Source of the DNA: Nocardioides aromaticivorans
GTDB taxonomy: Bacteria; Actinomycetota; Actinomycetes; Propionibacteriales; Nocardioidaceae
NCBI RefSeq assembly: GCF_013408525.1
Contig: NZ_JACBZM010000001.1
Span: forward strand, 4,092,001 to 4,156,000
Length of the DNA: 64,000 bases
Direction of reading: 5' to 3'
In this document: one piece after another, positions 19,263 through 29,658 of the stretch
Numbering within the stretch: position 1 is the stretch's first letter
Layout: each line of letters opens with the position of its first letter
Translations under genes and position numbers: made by a program
The notes under the pieces: model-generated
The model's input: the letters and a program-made list of their open reading frames with translations, nothing else
What the model was told of the DNA's origin: nothing
Databases searched by the model: none

Positions 19263-20626
19263 GCAACGCTCTCAAGTCGACGGCCGGTCAGCAGCACGCT
19301 GACCGGCCGTCGGCCGTTTCCCGTACCTCCACCAAGACGCTCGAGACGGTCCGTGACGAGGCCGGCCAGGTGACCTCCGTCGTACGACGTACGCAGCTCG
19401 CCTCGGGCCTGCGGATCGTGACCGAGCAGATGGCCGGCGCCCGCTCGTCGTCGATCGGCGTCTGGGTCGGTGTCGGCTCGCGTGACGAGACCGTCACGAC
19501 CCACGGTGCGTCGCACTTCCTCGAGCACCTGCTGTTCAAGGGCACCGACGAGCGCTCGGCGCTGGACATCTCGATCGCCCTCGACGCGGTCGGCGGTGAG
19601 TTCAACGCCTTCACCTCGAAGGAGTACACCTGCTTCCACGCGCGGGTGCTCTCCGACGACCTCCCGCTCGCCGTCGACGTGCTCGGCGACATGGTCACCG
19701 GCTCCACGTTCACCGACCACGACGTCGAGGCGGAGCGGACCGTCATCCTCGACGAGATCGCGATGCACGACGACGACCCCGACGACGTGGTCCAGAACCT
19801 CCTCGCGGAGCTGGCGTGGGGCGCCGGCACCCCGCTCGGACGCCCGATCGCGGGCACGGACGCGTCGATCGAGGCGATGACGCCGGCACAGATCCGACGC
19901 TTCTACAAGAAGCACTACGTGCCGGCCAACACGGTGATCTCGATCGCGGGCGCCGTCGACCACGGCGCCGCCGTGAAGGCCGTCCGCAAGGCGTTCTCGC
20001 GCCACGGGTGGCTCGACGGCGACGCCGCACCGGCCGCGTCCCGGGTCGCGGCCACGAAGCGCCGCCCGCGGGCCGGCGCCGGCGAGGCGGAGGTCAGCCG
20101 CCCGTTCGAGCAGGTCAACCTGGTCATCGGCCGCGAGGGCGTCACCCGTGACGACGACCGTCGCTACGCGCTCGGCGTCCTCAACACCGCCCTCGGCGGC
20201 GGCACGTCGAGCCGGCTCTTCCAGGAGGTCCGCGAGCACCGCGGCCTGGCCTACTCGATCTACTCCTTCGCCAGCCAGTACGCCGACTCCGGCATCGTCG
20301 GGGTCGCCGTGGGGTGCCTGCCCGACCGCACCGACGAGGTGCTGGCCGTCGTACGCGAGCAGCTCGACACCATCGCGGCCGAGGGCATCACGGCCGACGA
20401 GCTCGCCCGGGGCAAGGGCCAGCTCGTCGGCGGCATGATCCTCGGTCTCGAGGACTCCGGCTCGCGGATGATGCGGCTCGGCAAGAACGAGCTGGTCCAC
20501 GGCGAGGTGCTCGGCATCGACGAGGTGATCGAGCGGATCGAGGCGGTCACCCTCGACGACGTCCGCGCCGTCGCGGCCGACGTCTTCGGGCGACCCGAGC
20601 TGCTCGCCGTGGTCGGCCCGGCCTGA
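19259..20626 (+). CDS. M16 family zinc peptidase
   Basis: 455-residue pitrilysin-type metallopeptidase. The inverted zinc motif is HFLEH (His86-His90) in [14 protein letters not shown], and a second half-domain follows ([22 protein letters not shown] near 310). It is similar to mitochondrial processing peptidase beta-like bacterial proteins; substrates are unknown. The GTG start overlaps the pnp stop (GTGA), a conserved actinobacterial arrangement implying translational coupling. The first 35 residues are poorly conserved in type. Confidence 0.92.
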   Translation: MSNALKSTAGQQHADRPSAVSRTSTKTLETVRDEAGQVTSVVRRTQLASGLRIVTEQMAGARSSSIGVWVGVGSRDETVTTHGASHFLEHLLFKGTDERSALDISIALDAVGGEFNAFTSKEYTCFHARVLSDDLPLAVDVLGDMVTGSTFTDHDVEAERTVILDEIAMHDDDPDDVVQNLLAELAWGAGTPLGRPIAGTDASIEAMTPAQIRRFYKKHYVPANTVISIAGAVDHGAAVKAVRKAFSRHGWLDGDAAPAASRVAATKRRPRAGAGEAEVSRPFEQVNLVIGREGVTRDDDRRYALGVLNTALGGGTSSRLFQEVREHRGLAYSIYSFASQYADSGIVGVAVGCLPDRTDEVLAVVREQLDTIAAEGITADELARGKGQLVGGMILGLEDSGSRMMRLGKNELVHGEVLGIDEVIERIEAVTLDDVRAVAADVFGRPELLAVVGPA

Positions 20627-20631
20627 CTGGA

Positions 20632-20694
20632 CGGTTCAACTACCGAATTTGTCGTGATCAGGCCGATCGGGCGACAAATTCGGTAGTTGAACCG
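20632..20694. repeat. 23-bp perfect palindrome in convergent gap
   Basis: The arms at 20632-20654 and 20672-20694 are perfect reverse complements (23 bp; core AACTACCGAATTTGTCG), separated by 17 bases. The sequence is distinctly AT-richer than its surroundings and fills the gap between the convergent M16 peptidase and BCCT genes. There is no T-run. It could be a bidirectional terminator or one copy of a dispersed REP-like element. Confidence 0.7.
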
Positions 20695-20699
20695 CGACC

Positions 20700-22421
20700 T
20701 CAGCTCTCGGACTCGGGCTCGGTTGGCTCGATCGACAGCACGAAGTCGTCGCCGTGCTCGGTGACGCCGGCGATGACGGCCTGCTCGACCGCCTCCTCGC
20801 CGTACCTGCGCCGGACCACGAGCGGGTCCTGGCGCAGGTCGCGGACGAGCGCGGCGGCGAGTCCGATCATGATCACGACGAACGGCAGGGCGGCCACGAT
20901 CGTGATGGTCTGCAGGCCGGTCAGGGCGTCCTCGCCGCCGGCCAGCAGCATGACCGCCGCCACGGCGCCGGTCGCCACGCCCCAGAAGACCACGACGGAC
21001 CGTCGCGGCTCGGTGGTGCCGCGCTCCGACAGGCTGCCCATCACGATCGAGGCGGCGTCGGCGCCGGACACGAAGAAGATGGCGACGAGCAGCATGACCA
21101 CCACGGTGGCGACCGTGGCCAGGGGCAGGGCGTCGAGCGTGCCGAAGAGCTGCGCCTCGAGGCCGCCGGCGTTCGCGATGTCGGTGCCGTCGCGCTGGAG
21201 GTCGATGGCGGTGCCACCGAGGATGCAGAACCAGAGGACGCTGACGACGCTGGGCACGAGCAGTACGCCGGTGACGAACTGGCGGATCGTCCGCCCGCGC
21301 GAGATGCGGGCGATGAACATGCCCACGAACGGCGTCCAGGACAGCCACCACGCCCAGTAGAAGACGGTCCAGCTGCCGAGCCACTCCTCGGTCGCGGGCC
21401 CCTCGGCGCCGGTGCGGGCGGCCATCATCGCGAGGTCCTGCGCGTAGCTGCCGAGCGAGGTCGGCACCAGGTTGAGGATGAACACGGTCGGGCCGACCAC
21501 GAACAGGAAGGCCGCGAGCACCATGTTGATGTTCGAGAGCCACTGGATGCCCTTCGCGACGCCGGAGACGGCGGAGAGGACGAAGGCGACGGTGAGCACG
21601 GTGATGATGACGACGAGCGCGCCGTTGCCCAGCGGGCCGACGTCGCCGACGATCTCGAGCCCGCTGCTGATCTGCAGCGCGCCCAGGCCGAGCGAAGTCG
21701 CGGAGCCGAACAGCGTCGCGAAGATCGCGAACATGTCGATGACCTTGCCGGCGCCGCCGGACGCGCGCTCGCCGAGCAGCGGGGCGAAGGCGGCCGAGAT
21801 CAGCTGGACGCGCCCCTTGCGGTAGACGCCGTACGCGATGGCGAGGCCGACGACGGCGTAGATCGCCCACGGGTGCAGGGTCCAGTGGAACATGGTCGTC
21901 GCCATGGCGGTCTGCGCAGCGGTGTCCTCACCGCCCGTGCCGGGCGGGGGAGTGACGAAGTGCGACAGCGGCTCGCTGACGCCGTAGAACATCAGGCCGA
22001 TGCCCATGCCCGCGCTGAACATCATCGCGATCCACGACGAGGTGCGGAACTCCGGCTCCTCGTCGTCGCGGCCGAGCGGGATGGCGCCGTACTTGCTCAT
22101 CGCCAGCCAGACCACGAACACCACGAACCCGCTGGACGTCAGCACGAACAGCCACCCGGTGTTGGTCATCACCCAGTCCAGCGCGCGCCCGGAGGCCGTC
22201 GCGAGCGACGAGGTGCTGACGAGCCCCCACACGACGAACGCGATGCCCACGGCTGCCGCGCAGCCGAACACGACGGGGTCGAGCCCGCGTCGCGAGGGCT
22301 CCTCGGTGTCGACGGCGTGGTCCAGTGCCGGGTGCGGTACGACGTCCGCGGCCGGGGTGCTGAGCGCGCCGGCCAGCTCGGAGGCAGTGGTCTGCGGGAT
22401 CTTGCTCGGGGTCTGGGTCAC
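20700..22421 (-). CDS. BCCT family osmolyte transporter (BetP-like)
   Basis: 573-residue sodium-coupled betaine/choline/carnitine transporter with 12 predicted helices. The glycine-rich helix GMGIGLMFYGVSEPLSHF (near 140) and the Trp-rich segment WLSWTPFVGMFIARISRGRT (near 355) are very close to glycine betaine carrier BetP, suggesting betaine as substrate. An N-terminal tail of about 45 residues and an acidic C-terminal tail could carry osmotic control as in BetP. The GTG start follows TGGAGAGAC. It has a leader of about 170 bases before the next gene. Confidence 0.9.
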   Translation of the reverse strand: MTQTPSKIPQTTASELAGALSTPAADVVPHPALDHAVDTEEPSRRGLDPVVFGCAAAVGIAFVVWGLVSTSSLATASGRALDWVMTNTGWLFVLTSSGFVVFVVWLAMSKYGAIPLGRDDEEPEFRTSSWIAMMFSAGMGIGLMFYGVSEPLSHFVTPPPGTGGEDTAAQTAMATTMFHWTLHPWAIYAVVGLAIAYGVYRKGRVQLISAAFAPLLGERASGGAGKVIDMFAIFATLFGSATSLGLGALQISSGLEIVGDVGPLGNGALVVIITVLTVAFVLSAVSGVAKGIQWLSNINMVLAAFLFVVGPTVFILNLVPTSLGSYAQDLAMMAARTGAEGPATEEWLGSWTVFYWAWWLSWTPFVGMFIARISRGRTIRQFVTGVLLVPSVVSVLWFCILGGTAIDLQRDGTDIANAGGLEAQLFGTLDALPLATVATVVVMLLVAIFFVSGADAASIVMGSLSERGTTEPRRSVVVFWGVATGAVAAVMLLAGGEDALTGLQTITIVAALPFVVIMIGLAAALVRDLRQDPLVVRRRYGEEAVEQAVIAGVTEHGDDFVLSIEPTEPESES

Positions 22422-23951
<1,530 letters not shown>

Positions 23952-23960
23952 CCCGTCCCG

Positions 23961-24148
23961 CCCGCGAAGTGTGACGGTCTCTCCGCCGAAGTGTGAGGGT
24001 TTCTCCGCCGAGGTGTGCATGTTTCTCCCTCGAGGTGTGTGACCTACTCCGGCGAGGTGGCGGAACTGTCGTCACAGGACGGAGAAGCTGTCACGCCTCG
24101 ATGGAGAAAGTGGCCCACTTCGGCGGAGAAGGTCTCACACTTCGCGGG
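23961..24148. repeat. 22-nt tandem repeats turning into inverted copies
   Basis: Four or five direct units of about 22 nt run rightward from 23964 (consensus GCCGAAGTGTGNNGGTTTCTCC; copies at 23964-23984, 23985-24006, 24007-24028, 24029-24050 and a diverged one at 24051). From about 24079 the same unit appears inverted (GGAGAAGCTGTCACGCCTCG, GGAGAAAGTGGCCCACTTCG, GGAGAAGGTCTCACACTTCG). The outer copies mirror each other, so the whole stretch can fold into a long imperfect hairpin. It lies between the convergent dapB and GNAT genes. Confidence 0.8.
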
Positions 24149-24164
24149 TCAGAGGCGCCGGTCG

Positions 24165-24704
24165 TCAGGCCAGCGCGGTGTGCAGGCGGACCTGCTTGAC
24201 CGCGGTCCCGTCCTCGTCGGCCAGCTCCCGGCTCGCCCCGTCGGGCTCCCACCCGGCGCTCGTCAGGAAGGCGCGTACGACGTCGTCGGCCGCGTCGACC
24301 CAGCACACCGCGCGCGTGAACCGGTCGGCGACCAGCGTGTCGACGCAGGCCTGCAGCAGCCGGGAGCCGTGACCGGCTCGGGTCCCGTCCGGGTCGACGG
24401 TGAACTCGCCGATCTCGCCGTCCGCGGACGGGTCCGCGTCGGGGTCGGCGTTCGGGCCGGTGAGGGCGAAGCCGACGACGCGGTCGTGGACGAGCGCGAC
24501 CAGCGCCCGCTGCCGGGCCTGCGGCGGTCGCGCGAGCGTGCCGCGCCAGGCCTCGGCCAGGTCGTCCACCCCGATGCCCTGCGCCGCGAGCCGCGCGGCC
24601 AGCCTGCCGTCGTACCGCTGCTGCCAGGAGCGGAGCTGGACGCCGGCGATCCCGGGGGCGTCGGCCGGCCACCCGACCCGGACGGAGACATCAGCAGCAA
24701 CCAC
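24165..24704 (-). CDS. GNAT family N-acetyltransferase
   Basis: 179-residue predicted acetyltransferase. The acetyl-CoA motif is visible as VDPDGTRAGHGSRLLQACVDTLVADR (about 101-126 region), followed by WVDAADDVVRAFLTSAGWEPDG, the usual C-terminal GNAT strand. An Asp-rich insert (NADPDADPSADGE) precedes the core. The substrate is unknown. It is divergent from the aldo/keto reductase gene, with about 50 bases between. Confidence 0.83.
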   Translation of the reverse strand: MVAADVSVRVGWPADAPGIAGVQLRSWQQRYDGRLAARLAAQGIGVDDLAEAWRGTLARPPQARQRALVALVHDRVVGFALTGPNADPDADPSADGEIGEFTVDPDGTRAGHGSRLLQACVDTLVADRFTRAVCWVDAADDVVRAFLTSAGWEPDGASRELADEDGTAVKQVRLHTALA

Positions 24705-24756
24705 GCGGCCAGTCTGTCAGTGCGCAGGTGTGGACCCACCGCCTAGGGTCGGGAGC

Positions 24757-25767
24757 ATGGAGATTCGCAACCTCGGCGCGAGCGGCCTGAGGATCTCGGC
24801 CATCGCCTACGGCAACTGGCTCACCCACGGGTCGCAGGTCGAGGAGGACGCCGCCCTGGCGTGCGTCCGGCAGGCCCTCGACGAGGGGATCACCACCTTC
24901 GACACAGCCGACGTCTACGCCAACACCGCCGCGGAGACGGTCCTCGGCAAGGCACTGGCGGGCGAGCGGCGGGAGGGGCTGGAGATCTTCACCAAGGTCT
25001 TCTGGCCCACCGGTCCGGGCGGGCACAACGACCACGGGCTCTCGCGCAAGCACATCCTCGAGTCCATCAACGGCTCGCTGCGCCGGCTCGGCACCGACTA
25101 CGTCGACCTCTACCAGGCGCACCGCTACGACCACGAGACGCCGCTCGAGGAGACGATGCTCGCCTTCGCCGACGTCGTGCGCGCCGGCAAGGCCCTGTAC
25201 ATCGGGGTCTCGGAGTGGCGGGCCGAGGAGATCCGGGCCGCCGCCGAGCTCGCCCGCGAGCTGCGGGTGCCGCTCGTGTCCAACCAGCCGCAGTACTCCA
25301 TGCTCTGGCGGACGATCGAGGCCGAGGTGGTCCCGGCGTCCCGTGAGCTCGGCATCGGCCAGATCGTCTGGTCCCCGATCGCCCAGGGCGTGCTGACGGG
25401 CAAGTACCTCCCCGGGCAGCCGCCGCCGGCCGGCTCCCGTGCGACCGACCTCAACGGCGGCGCCGACAACGTCGGCCGGTGGCTCAGGGACGACGTGCTC
25501 GAGCGGGTCCAGCAGCTGCGCCCGATCGCGGACGCCGCCGGGCTCACGCTGGCCCAGCTCGCCGTCGCCTGGGTGCTGCAGAACGACAACGTGTCGGCGG
25601 CCATCATCGGCGCGAGCCGGCCCGAGCAGGTCACCGAGAACGTCAAGGCCGCCGGGGTGACGCTCGACATCCAGACGTTGACCGCGATCGACCGGGTCCT
25701 CGACGGCGTGGTGACGACGGACCCGTCCCTCACCCGGTCGCCGCGGCGCTCCGAGGTGCTGGGCTGA
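24757..25767 (+). CDS. Aldo/keto reductase
   Basis: 336-residue NADPH-dependent oxidoreductase with the TIM-barrel AKR pattern: FDTADVYANTAAETVLG (catalytic Asp and Tyr near 46-52), the Lys in FTKVFWP, and His in LYQAHRYDHETPLEE. QPQYSMLWRTIE and IIGASRPEQVTENVKA match the Shaker beta-subunit/YghZ-like branch. The substrate is unknown. ATG at 24757 gives the standard MEIRNLGASGL start. The stop and the stop of the next gene abut (TGATCA). Confidence 0.9.
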   Translation: MEIRNLGASGLRISAIAYGNWLTHGSQVEEDAALACVRQALDEGITTFDTADVYANTAAETVLGKALAGERREGLEIFTKVFWPTGPGGHNDHGLSRKHILESINGSLRRLGTDYVDLYQAHRYDHETPLEETMLAFADVVRAGKALYIGVSEWRAEEIRAAAELARELRVPLVSNQPQYSMLWRTIEAEVVPASRELGIGQIVWSPIAQGVLTGKYLPGQPPPAGSRATDLNGGADNVGRWLRDDVLERVQQLRPIADAAGLTLAQLAVAWVLQNDNVSAAIIGASRPEQVTENVKAAGVTLDIQTLTAIDRVLDGVVTTDPSLTRSPRRSEVLG

Positions 25768-26436
25768 TCAGGTCCCGAGCAGGAAGCAGTAGCGGCTGGT
25801 CGGGACCAGGTCGAGCCCGTCGGCGGCACCGAAGCGCGCGCAGCTGTCCATCAGCTCGGTGAACCGTCGCTGCAGCTCGGCATCGTCGCCGCCGCTGCCG
25901 TAGAACGCGTGCTGGTCGCCCAGGGCGGCCATCGGGAAGAGCTCCTCGACGATCCCCGCGACGTCGTGCCCGCCCGGCGTCAGGACCTCGAGCACCGGGT
26001 TCTGGACGTAGCCGAAGGTGCCCTGGGTGTCGATGGCCACCCGGGTGTGCCGGTCGAGCCAGTCGCTGCGCCACGCCGCGTGGTCCATCGCCTCGGGCCG
26101 GCGCAGGAACGCGTAGTTGGCCAGGGCGTCGGCGCGCTCGCCGTCGGCGACCGCGGGCGGCACGAGCGGCTCGCGCTCCTCCACCAGCCAGGCGTCGGCC
26201 GTCCCGTCCAGGTCGTGTACGACGCCCAGCGCGTCCCCCACGGACGCGGAGGTCCACACGGCGACGACCGCGGTGATCGGCGTCCCCGGCCCGAACCGCA
26301 TCGCCGGGGCGACCGCCTCGTCGTCGACGTTGACCTGGAGCCGCGTCGCGCCCGCGGCAGCGAGCGCGTCCCGGAACGGGGCGTCCAGCAGGCGGGGAGC
26401 GGCGGCGGGATCGTGGAGGGCGGCGATCAGCTTCAC
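25768..26436 (-). CDS. EthD-like dimeric alpha/beta barrel protein
   Basis: 222 residues with two related ferredoxin-like halves: KLIAALHDPAAA at the start and a second half with WRSDWLDRHTRVAIDTQGTFGYVQNPVL, which resembles EthD domains. Catalytic function is unknown; EthD relatives occur in degradation pathways. GTG at 26436 is preferred over an upstream TTG because a -10 box (TAGGTT, minus strand) ends seven bases before it, implying a leaderless transcript. A 12-bp palindrome lies just upstream of that box. Confidence 0.75.
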   Translation of the reverse strand: MKLIAALHDPAAAPRLLDAPFRDALAAAGATRLQVNVDDEAVAPAMRFGPGTPITAVVAVWTSASVGDALGVVHDLDGTADAWLVEEREPLVPPAVADGERADALANYAFLRRPEAMDHAAWRSDWLDRHTRVAIDTQGTFGYVQNPVLEVLTPGGHDVAGIVEELFPMAALGDQHAFYGSGGDDAELQRRFTELMDSCARFGAADGLDLVPTSRYCFLLGT

Positions 26437-26443
26437 GCCGCCC

Positions 26444-26464
26444 AACCTACCCAGAACGCGTTCT
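26444..26464 (-). promoter_or_regulatory. Leaderless promoter with KstR-like operator
   Basis: On the minus strand the palindrome AGAACGCGTTCT (26453-26464) is followed by TAGGTT (26449-26444), a TANNNT -10 box, and seven bases later by the GTG of the EthD-like gene. CAGAACGCGTTCTA differs from the published KstR pattern TnnAACnnGTTnnA only in the first base. A TetR-family repressor is the likely binder. Confidence 0.55.
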
Positions 26465-26482
26465 AGTTCTGGCTGGTTCTGG

Positions 26483-27073
26483 CTAGTTCCGGTCGTAGTC
26501 CTCGGGCAGGGCCTGCCCGATCTTGACCCGGGCCTTGGGCAGCCGCATGAACTTCATCTGCATCGACCGGGTCAGGGCGTAGTAGGTGGTGCCCTTGAGC
26601 GACTCGTCGGGGAACCGCGTCCGGAGCTCACGGCGGATCCGGAAGCGCAGCACGAACATGTCGGTCACCACGAAGAGCACGGTGGCGAGCAGGACCAGGC
26701 TGCTGGCCTGCATCAGCGCGGAGTTGCCGGTGTAGCCGAGCAGCAGGCCGACGATCATCAGCGGGATGACCATCTCGACGATCGAGAAGCGGCGGTCGAC
26801 GTAGTCGCGGATGAACCGGCGGACCCGGCCCTTGTCGCGCGGGAGGAAGTACCTCTCGTCGCCGCTCTTCATGCCCTGGCGGATCTTGCGGCTCTCCTCG
26901 GCGCGGAACTCGCGCTGCTTGCGCGAGGCCTCCCGCTTGTCGCGCGGGGCGCGGGCGCGCGCCTTCGCGGCGGCCTCGGCCTCCTTGCGGGTCGGCGTGG
27001 GCCGGCCCTTGCCGCCCGGCTTGGCGGGGGTGGCCGTCTCCTCGACGGCGGGGGACTTGGTGCGCTTGAACAC
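26483..27073 (-). CDS. DUF3043 membrane protein
   Basis: 196 residues. The first half is highly charged (KGRPTPTRKEAEAAAKARAR) and cytoplasmic. RYFLPRDKGRVRRFIRDYVDRRFSIVEM leads into two hydrophobic segments (about 115-135 and 140-162), with a basic C-terminus. This matches the actinobacterial DUF3043 family, whose function is unknown. Its 3' end carries two or three tandem GTTCTGGCT units (about 26466-26486). It sits just downstream of the YjdM-like gene. Confidence 0.85.
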   Translation of the reverse strand: MFKRTKSPAVEETATPAKPGGKGRPTPTRKEAEAAAKARARAPRDKREASRKQREFRAEESRKIRQGMKSGDERYFLPRDKGRVRRFIRDYVDRRFSIVEMVIPLMIVGLLLGYTGNSALMQASSLVLLATVLFVVTDMFVLRFRIRRELRTRFPDESLKGTTYYALTRSMQMKFMRLPKARVKIGQALPEDYDRN

Positions 27074-27075
27074 GC

Positions 27076-27435
27076 TCAGGCCTTCCTGACCACGCTGGAC
27101 TTGAGTTGCATCGGCCCGAAGCCGTCGACCTTGCAGTCGATGTCGTGGTCGCCCACGCCGCTGACGAGGCGGATGCTGCGGACCTTCGTGCCGGACTTGA
27201 TCGGCTTCGGCGCGCCCTTCACTGGCAGGTCCTTGACGACGATGACGTCGTCGCCGTCGGCCAGGGGGTTGCCGTTGGCGTCGCGGACGACGCCGGCGGC
27301 GGCCTCGGCGTCAGCCGCAGCCGCGGCCTCGGCGGGCGACCACTCGTGGGCGCACTCGGGGCAGACCATCAGGTCGCCCATCTCGTAGGTGTACTCGCTG
27401 GAGCACTCCGGGCAGGCGGGAAGGGTGTCAGTCAC
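27076..27435 (-). CDS. YjdM/PhnA-like zinc ribbon protein
   Basis: 119 residues. The N-terminal zinc ribbon [21 protein letters not shown] has two CxxC pairs, and the C-terminal SH3-like domain ([22 protein letters not shown]) matches the E. coli YjdM (formerly PhnA) family. Despite the old name there is no evidence of phosphonate metabolism. An acidic Ala-rich linker separates the domains. The start overlaps the end of nadA by eight bases. Confidence 0.88.
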   Translation of the reverse strand: MTDTLPACPECSSEYTYEMGDLMVCPECAHEWSPAEAAAAADAEAAAGVVRDANGNPLADGDDVIVVKDLPVKGAPKPIKSGTKVRSIRLVSGVGDHDIDCKVDGFGPMQLKSSVVRKA

Positions 27436-28603
27436 GGTGGGTCTTCCCGGGCAGGTCGAGCATGCGCTGCAGGGCGACGAGGGCCTCGGCCTCGGTCTGC
27501 GGGTCGACCTCGATCTGGTTGACCAGGTTGCCCTCGGCGAGGTTCTCCAGGGCCCACACGAGGTGCGGCAGGTCGATCCGGTTCATCGTCGAGCAGTAGC
27601 AGACGTTGCGGTCCAGGAACATGATGTTCTTATCCGGGTGGGCGTTCTTGAGGCGCTGCACGAGGTTGAGCTCGGTGCCGATGGCCCAGCTGGAGCCGGC
27701 CGGCGCCTCCTCGACCGTCTTGATGATGAACTCGGTCGAGCCGACCAGGTCTGCCTTCAGCACGACCTCGTGCTGGCACTCGGGGTGGACGAGGACGTTG
27801 AGGTCCGACACCTTCGCGCGCAGCTCGTCGATGACGTCCGCGGAGAAGCGGCCGTGCACCGAGCAGTGGCCCTTCCACAGGATGATCCGGGCCTTGGCGA
27901 GCTCCTCGGGGCTGACCCCGCCGTCGGGCTTGTGGGGATTCCACACGACGCACTCGTCGAGGGAGTAGCCGAGCTTGAGCACGGCGGTGTTGCGGCCGAG
28001 GTGCTGGTCGGGCAGGAACAGGACCTTGGTGTCCTCGCCCTTCTGCTGGAACGCCCAGTCGAGGGCCACCTCGGCGTTGGACGACGTGCACACGACGCCG
28101 CCGTTGCGGCCACAGAACGCCTTGATCGCGGCGCTGGAGTTCATGTACGTCACGGGTACGACGACGTCCTGGACCCCGGCGGCCGCGAGCGCCTCCCACG
28201 CCTTCTCGACCTGCGCGATGCGGGCCATGTCGGCCATCGAGCAGCCGGCGGCCAGGTCGGGCAGGACGACCTTCTGGTCGGGCCCGGTCAGGATGTCCGC
28301 GGACTCGGCCATGAAGTGCACGCCGCAGAACACGATGAACTCCGCGTCCGGGCGGGCCGCGGCGTCGCGGGCCAGCTTGAAGGAGTCGCCGGTGACGTCG
28401 GCGAACTGGATGACCTCGTCGCGCTGGTAGTGGTGACCGAGCACGAACAGCCGGTCGCCGAGCTTCTCCCTGGCGGCCCAGGCTCGGGCGACCAGGTCCG
28501 GGTCGGAGGCCGGCGGCAGGTCGCCGGGGCACTCGACACCCCGCTCCGAGAGCGGGTCGGAGCCACGGCCGAGCGGCAGCAGCGGGAGGTCAACGGTGGT
28601 CAT
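27428..28603 (-). CDS. Quinolinate synthase NadA
   Basis: 391-residue [4Fe-4S] enzyme that condenses iminoaspartate with dihydroxyacetone phosphate in NAD synthesis. [20 protein letters not shown] and the three cluster Cys in [23 protein letters not shown] and [10 protein letters not shown] are all present, so it looks intact. nadB and nadC, often adjacent, are not beside it here. It is followed by the overlapping YjdM-like gene. Confidence 0.94.
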   Translation of the reverse strand: MTTVDLPLLPLGRGSDPLSERGVECPGDLPPASDPDLVARAWAAREKLGDRLFVLGHHYQRDEVIQFADVTGDSFKLARDAAARPDAEFIVFCGVHFMAESADILTGPDQKVVLPDLAAGCSMADMARIAQVEKAWEALAAAGVQDVVVPVTYMNSSAAIKAFCGRNGGVVCTSSNAEVALDWAFQQKGEDTKVLFLPDQHLGRNTAVLKLGYSLDECVVWNPHKPDGGVSPEELAKARIILWKGHCSVHGRFSADVIDELRAKVSDLNVLVHPECQHEVVLKADLVGSTEFIIKTVEEAPAGSSWAIGTELNLVQRLKNAHPDKNIMFLDRNVCYCSTMNRIDLPHLVWALENLAEGNLVNQIEVDPQTEAEALVALQRMLDLPGKTHRD

Positions 28604-28673
28604 GGCCCCATCCTAGTTTGGGGCGGGGGAGTCCCCGTGATCGCCGTCCGTTCGCGGTCGGCCGCGCGAGCGG

Positions 28674-29537
28674 CTACAGCAGCGCCCCGTCGTGCAGGTA
28701 CGGCGCCGGGGGCGCCATGCCGCGCACACCGAGGTAGCCGCGGGTGCCGAGCTCGAGCCGGGCGGCGAGGCCCACGTCGACCGCCCAGGCGTTGGCCGCC
28801 GTGACGTGGGCGGCCTGGAACGACTCCCCGGAGCGGGCCAGGCACTCCCACAGGAGCCGGCGCGCGGTCTGCTCGTCACGCGCGGCCAGCACCGCCAGGC
28901 GGCTCTCGCTGGCGTACGCGTAGCCGCTGTGGTCGTCGGCGACCAGCAGCGTGCCGTCCGCGGCGAGTGCGGTGTGGTCGGGGCCGTGCGGTCCGCCGCG
29001 CAGCGTGCGGTCCAGGTCGTCCATCCAGCCGAGGTCGTCCCCGCTGCCCTCGCGCAGCCCGGTGACGACGGGCAGGGCGCGCCGGTCGACGGTCCCGGTG
29101 AGGCGCAGCTGGGGGTGCAGCGCGAAGCCGGCCGCGTGGTAGCGACGCGCAGCCAGCGGGTCGGCCGACGCGGACAGCATCGCCCGCGGGCAGCCGTCGG
29201 CGTGCCGCTGGGCGGCATCGAGCAGGCGCGCCCCGATGCCTCCGCCCTGCAGGCCGGGTCGCACGGCGAAGGTCACCAGGCACCAGACCCGCTCGCGCCT
29301 GATGCTGGTGACGATGCCGACCACCGTCCCGGCGTCCTCGGCGACCCAGCAGCCGCGACCGTCCGTGGCCACGAGGCGCTCGGTGCGGGCGATCCAGGCC
29401 TCCGAGCGACTCGGCGGGCGGCGAACCGGCTCGGGCTCGGCGGCCGCGCGCAGCCGCACGTCGAGTGCGTGGAAGGCGTCGGCGCTGATCTCCTCGGCAG
29501 CGGGCACGTCGGCGGGCGTCATCGGTCGGACCAGCAC
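28674..29537 (-). CDS. GNAT family N-acetyltransferase, two-domain
   Basis: 287 residues. The N-terminal GNAT domain has LVTFAVRPGLQGGGIGARLLDAAQRHA (about 86-112), the acetyl-CoA binding motif A. The C-terminal half (from about 140) has weaker GNAT-like features (DEQTARRLLWECLARSGESF and NAWAVDVGLAARLEL), so the protein is probably a tandem GNAT. The substrate is unknown. It is divergent from the phospholipase C gene with 121 bases between. Confidence 0.82.
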   Translation of the reverse strand: MLVRPMTPADVPAAEEISADAFHALDVRLRAAAEPEPVRRPPSRSEAWIARTERLVATDGRGCWVAEDAGTVVGIVTSIRRERVWCLVTFAVRPGLQGGGIGARLLDAAQRHADGCPRAMLSASADPLAARRYHAAGFALHPQLRLTGTVDRRALPVVTGLREGSGDDLGWMDDLDRTLRGGPHGPDHTALAADGTLLVADDHSGYAYASESRLAVLAARDEQTARRLLWECLARSGESFQAAHVTAANAWAVDVGLAARLELGTRGYLGVRGMAPPAPYLHDGALL

Positions 29538-29658
29538 GTTCCCGACCCTAGTGATTCATGCGCCGGACGCCTCGTCCTCCTCCGGGGTTCCGTCGGCGCT
29601 GCCAGCGTGGGCCGACGCCCCGGTCCCGGGAGCGGACCCTCCTCGGAAAGGTGCCGTC

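Noticed and set aside
23961..24148. Possible CRISPR array
   Set aside because: Repeats are contiguous without unique spacers, vary in the middle, and switch orientation; no cas genes are nearby.
24015..24746. Open frame through the 22-nt repeat array and the GNAT complement
   Set aside because: The first part is repeat sequence and the rest is antisense to the GNAT gene; no protein family fits.
27076..27435. Role in phosphonate use implied by the PhnA name
   Set aside because: The YjdM family is not a phosphonate enzyme and no phn genes are in the window.
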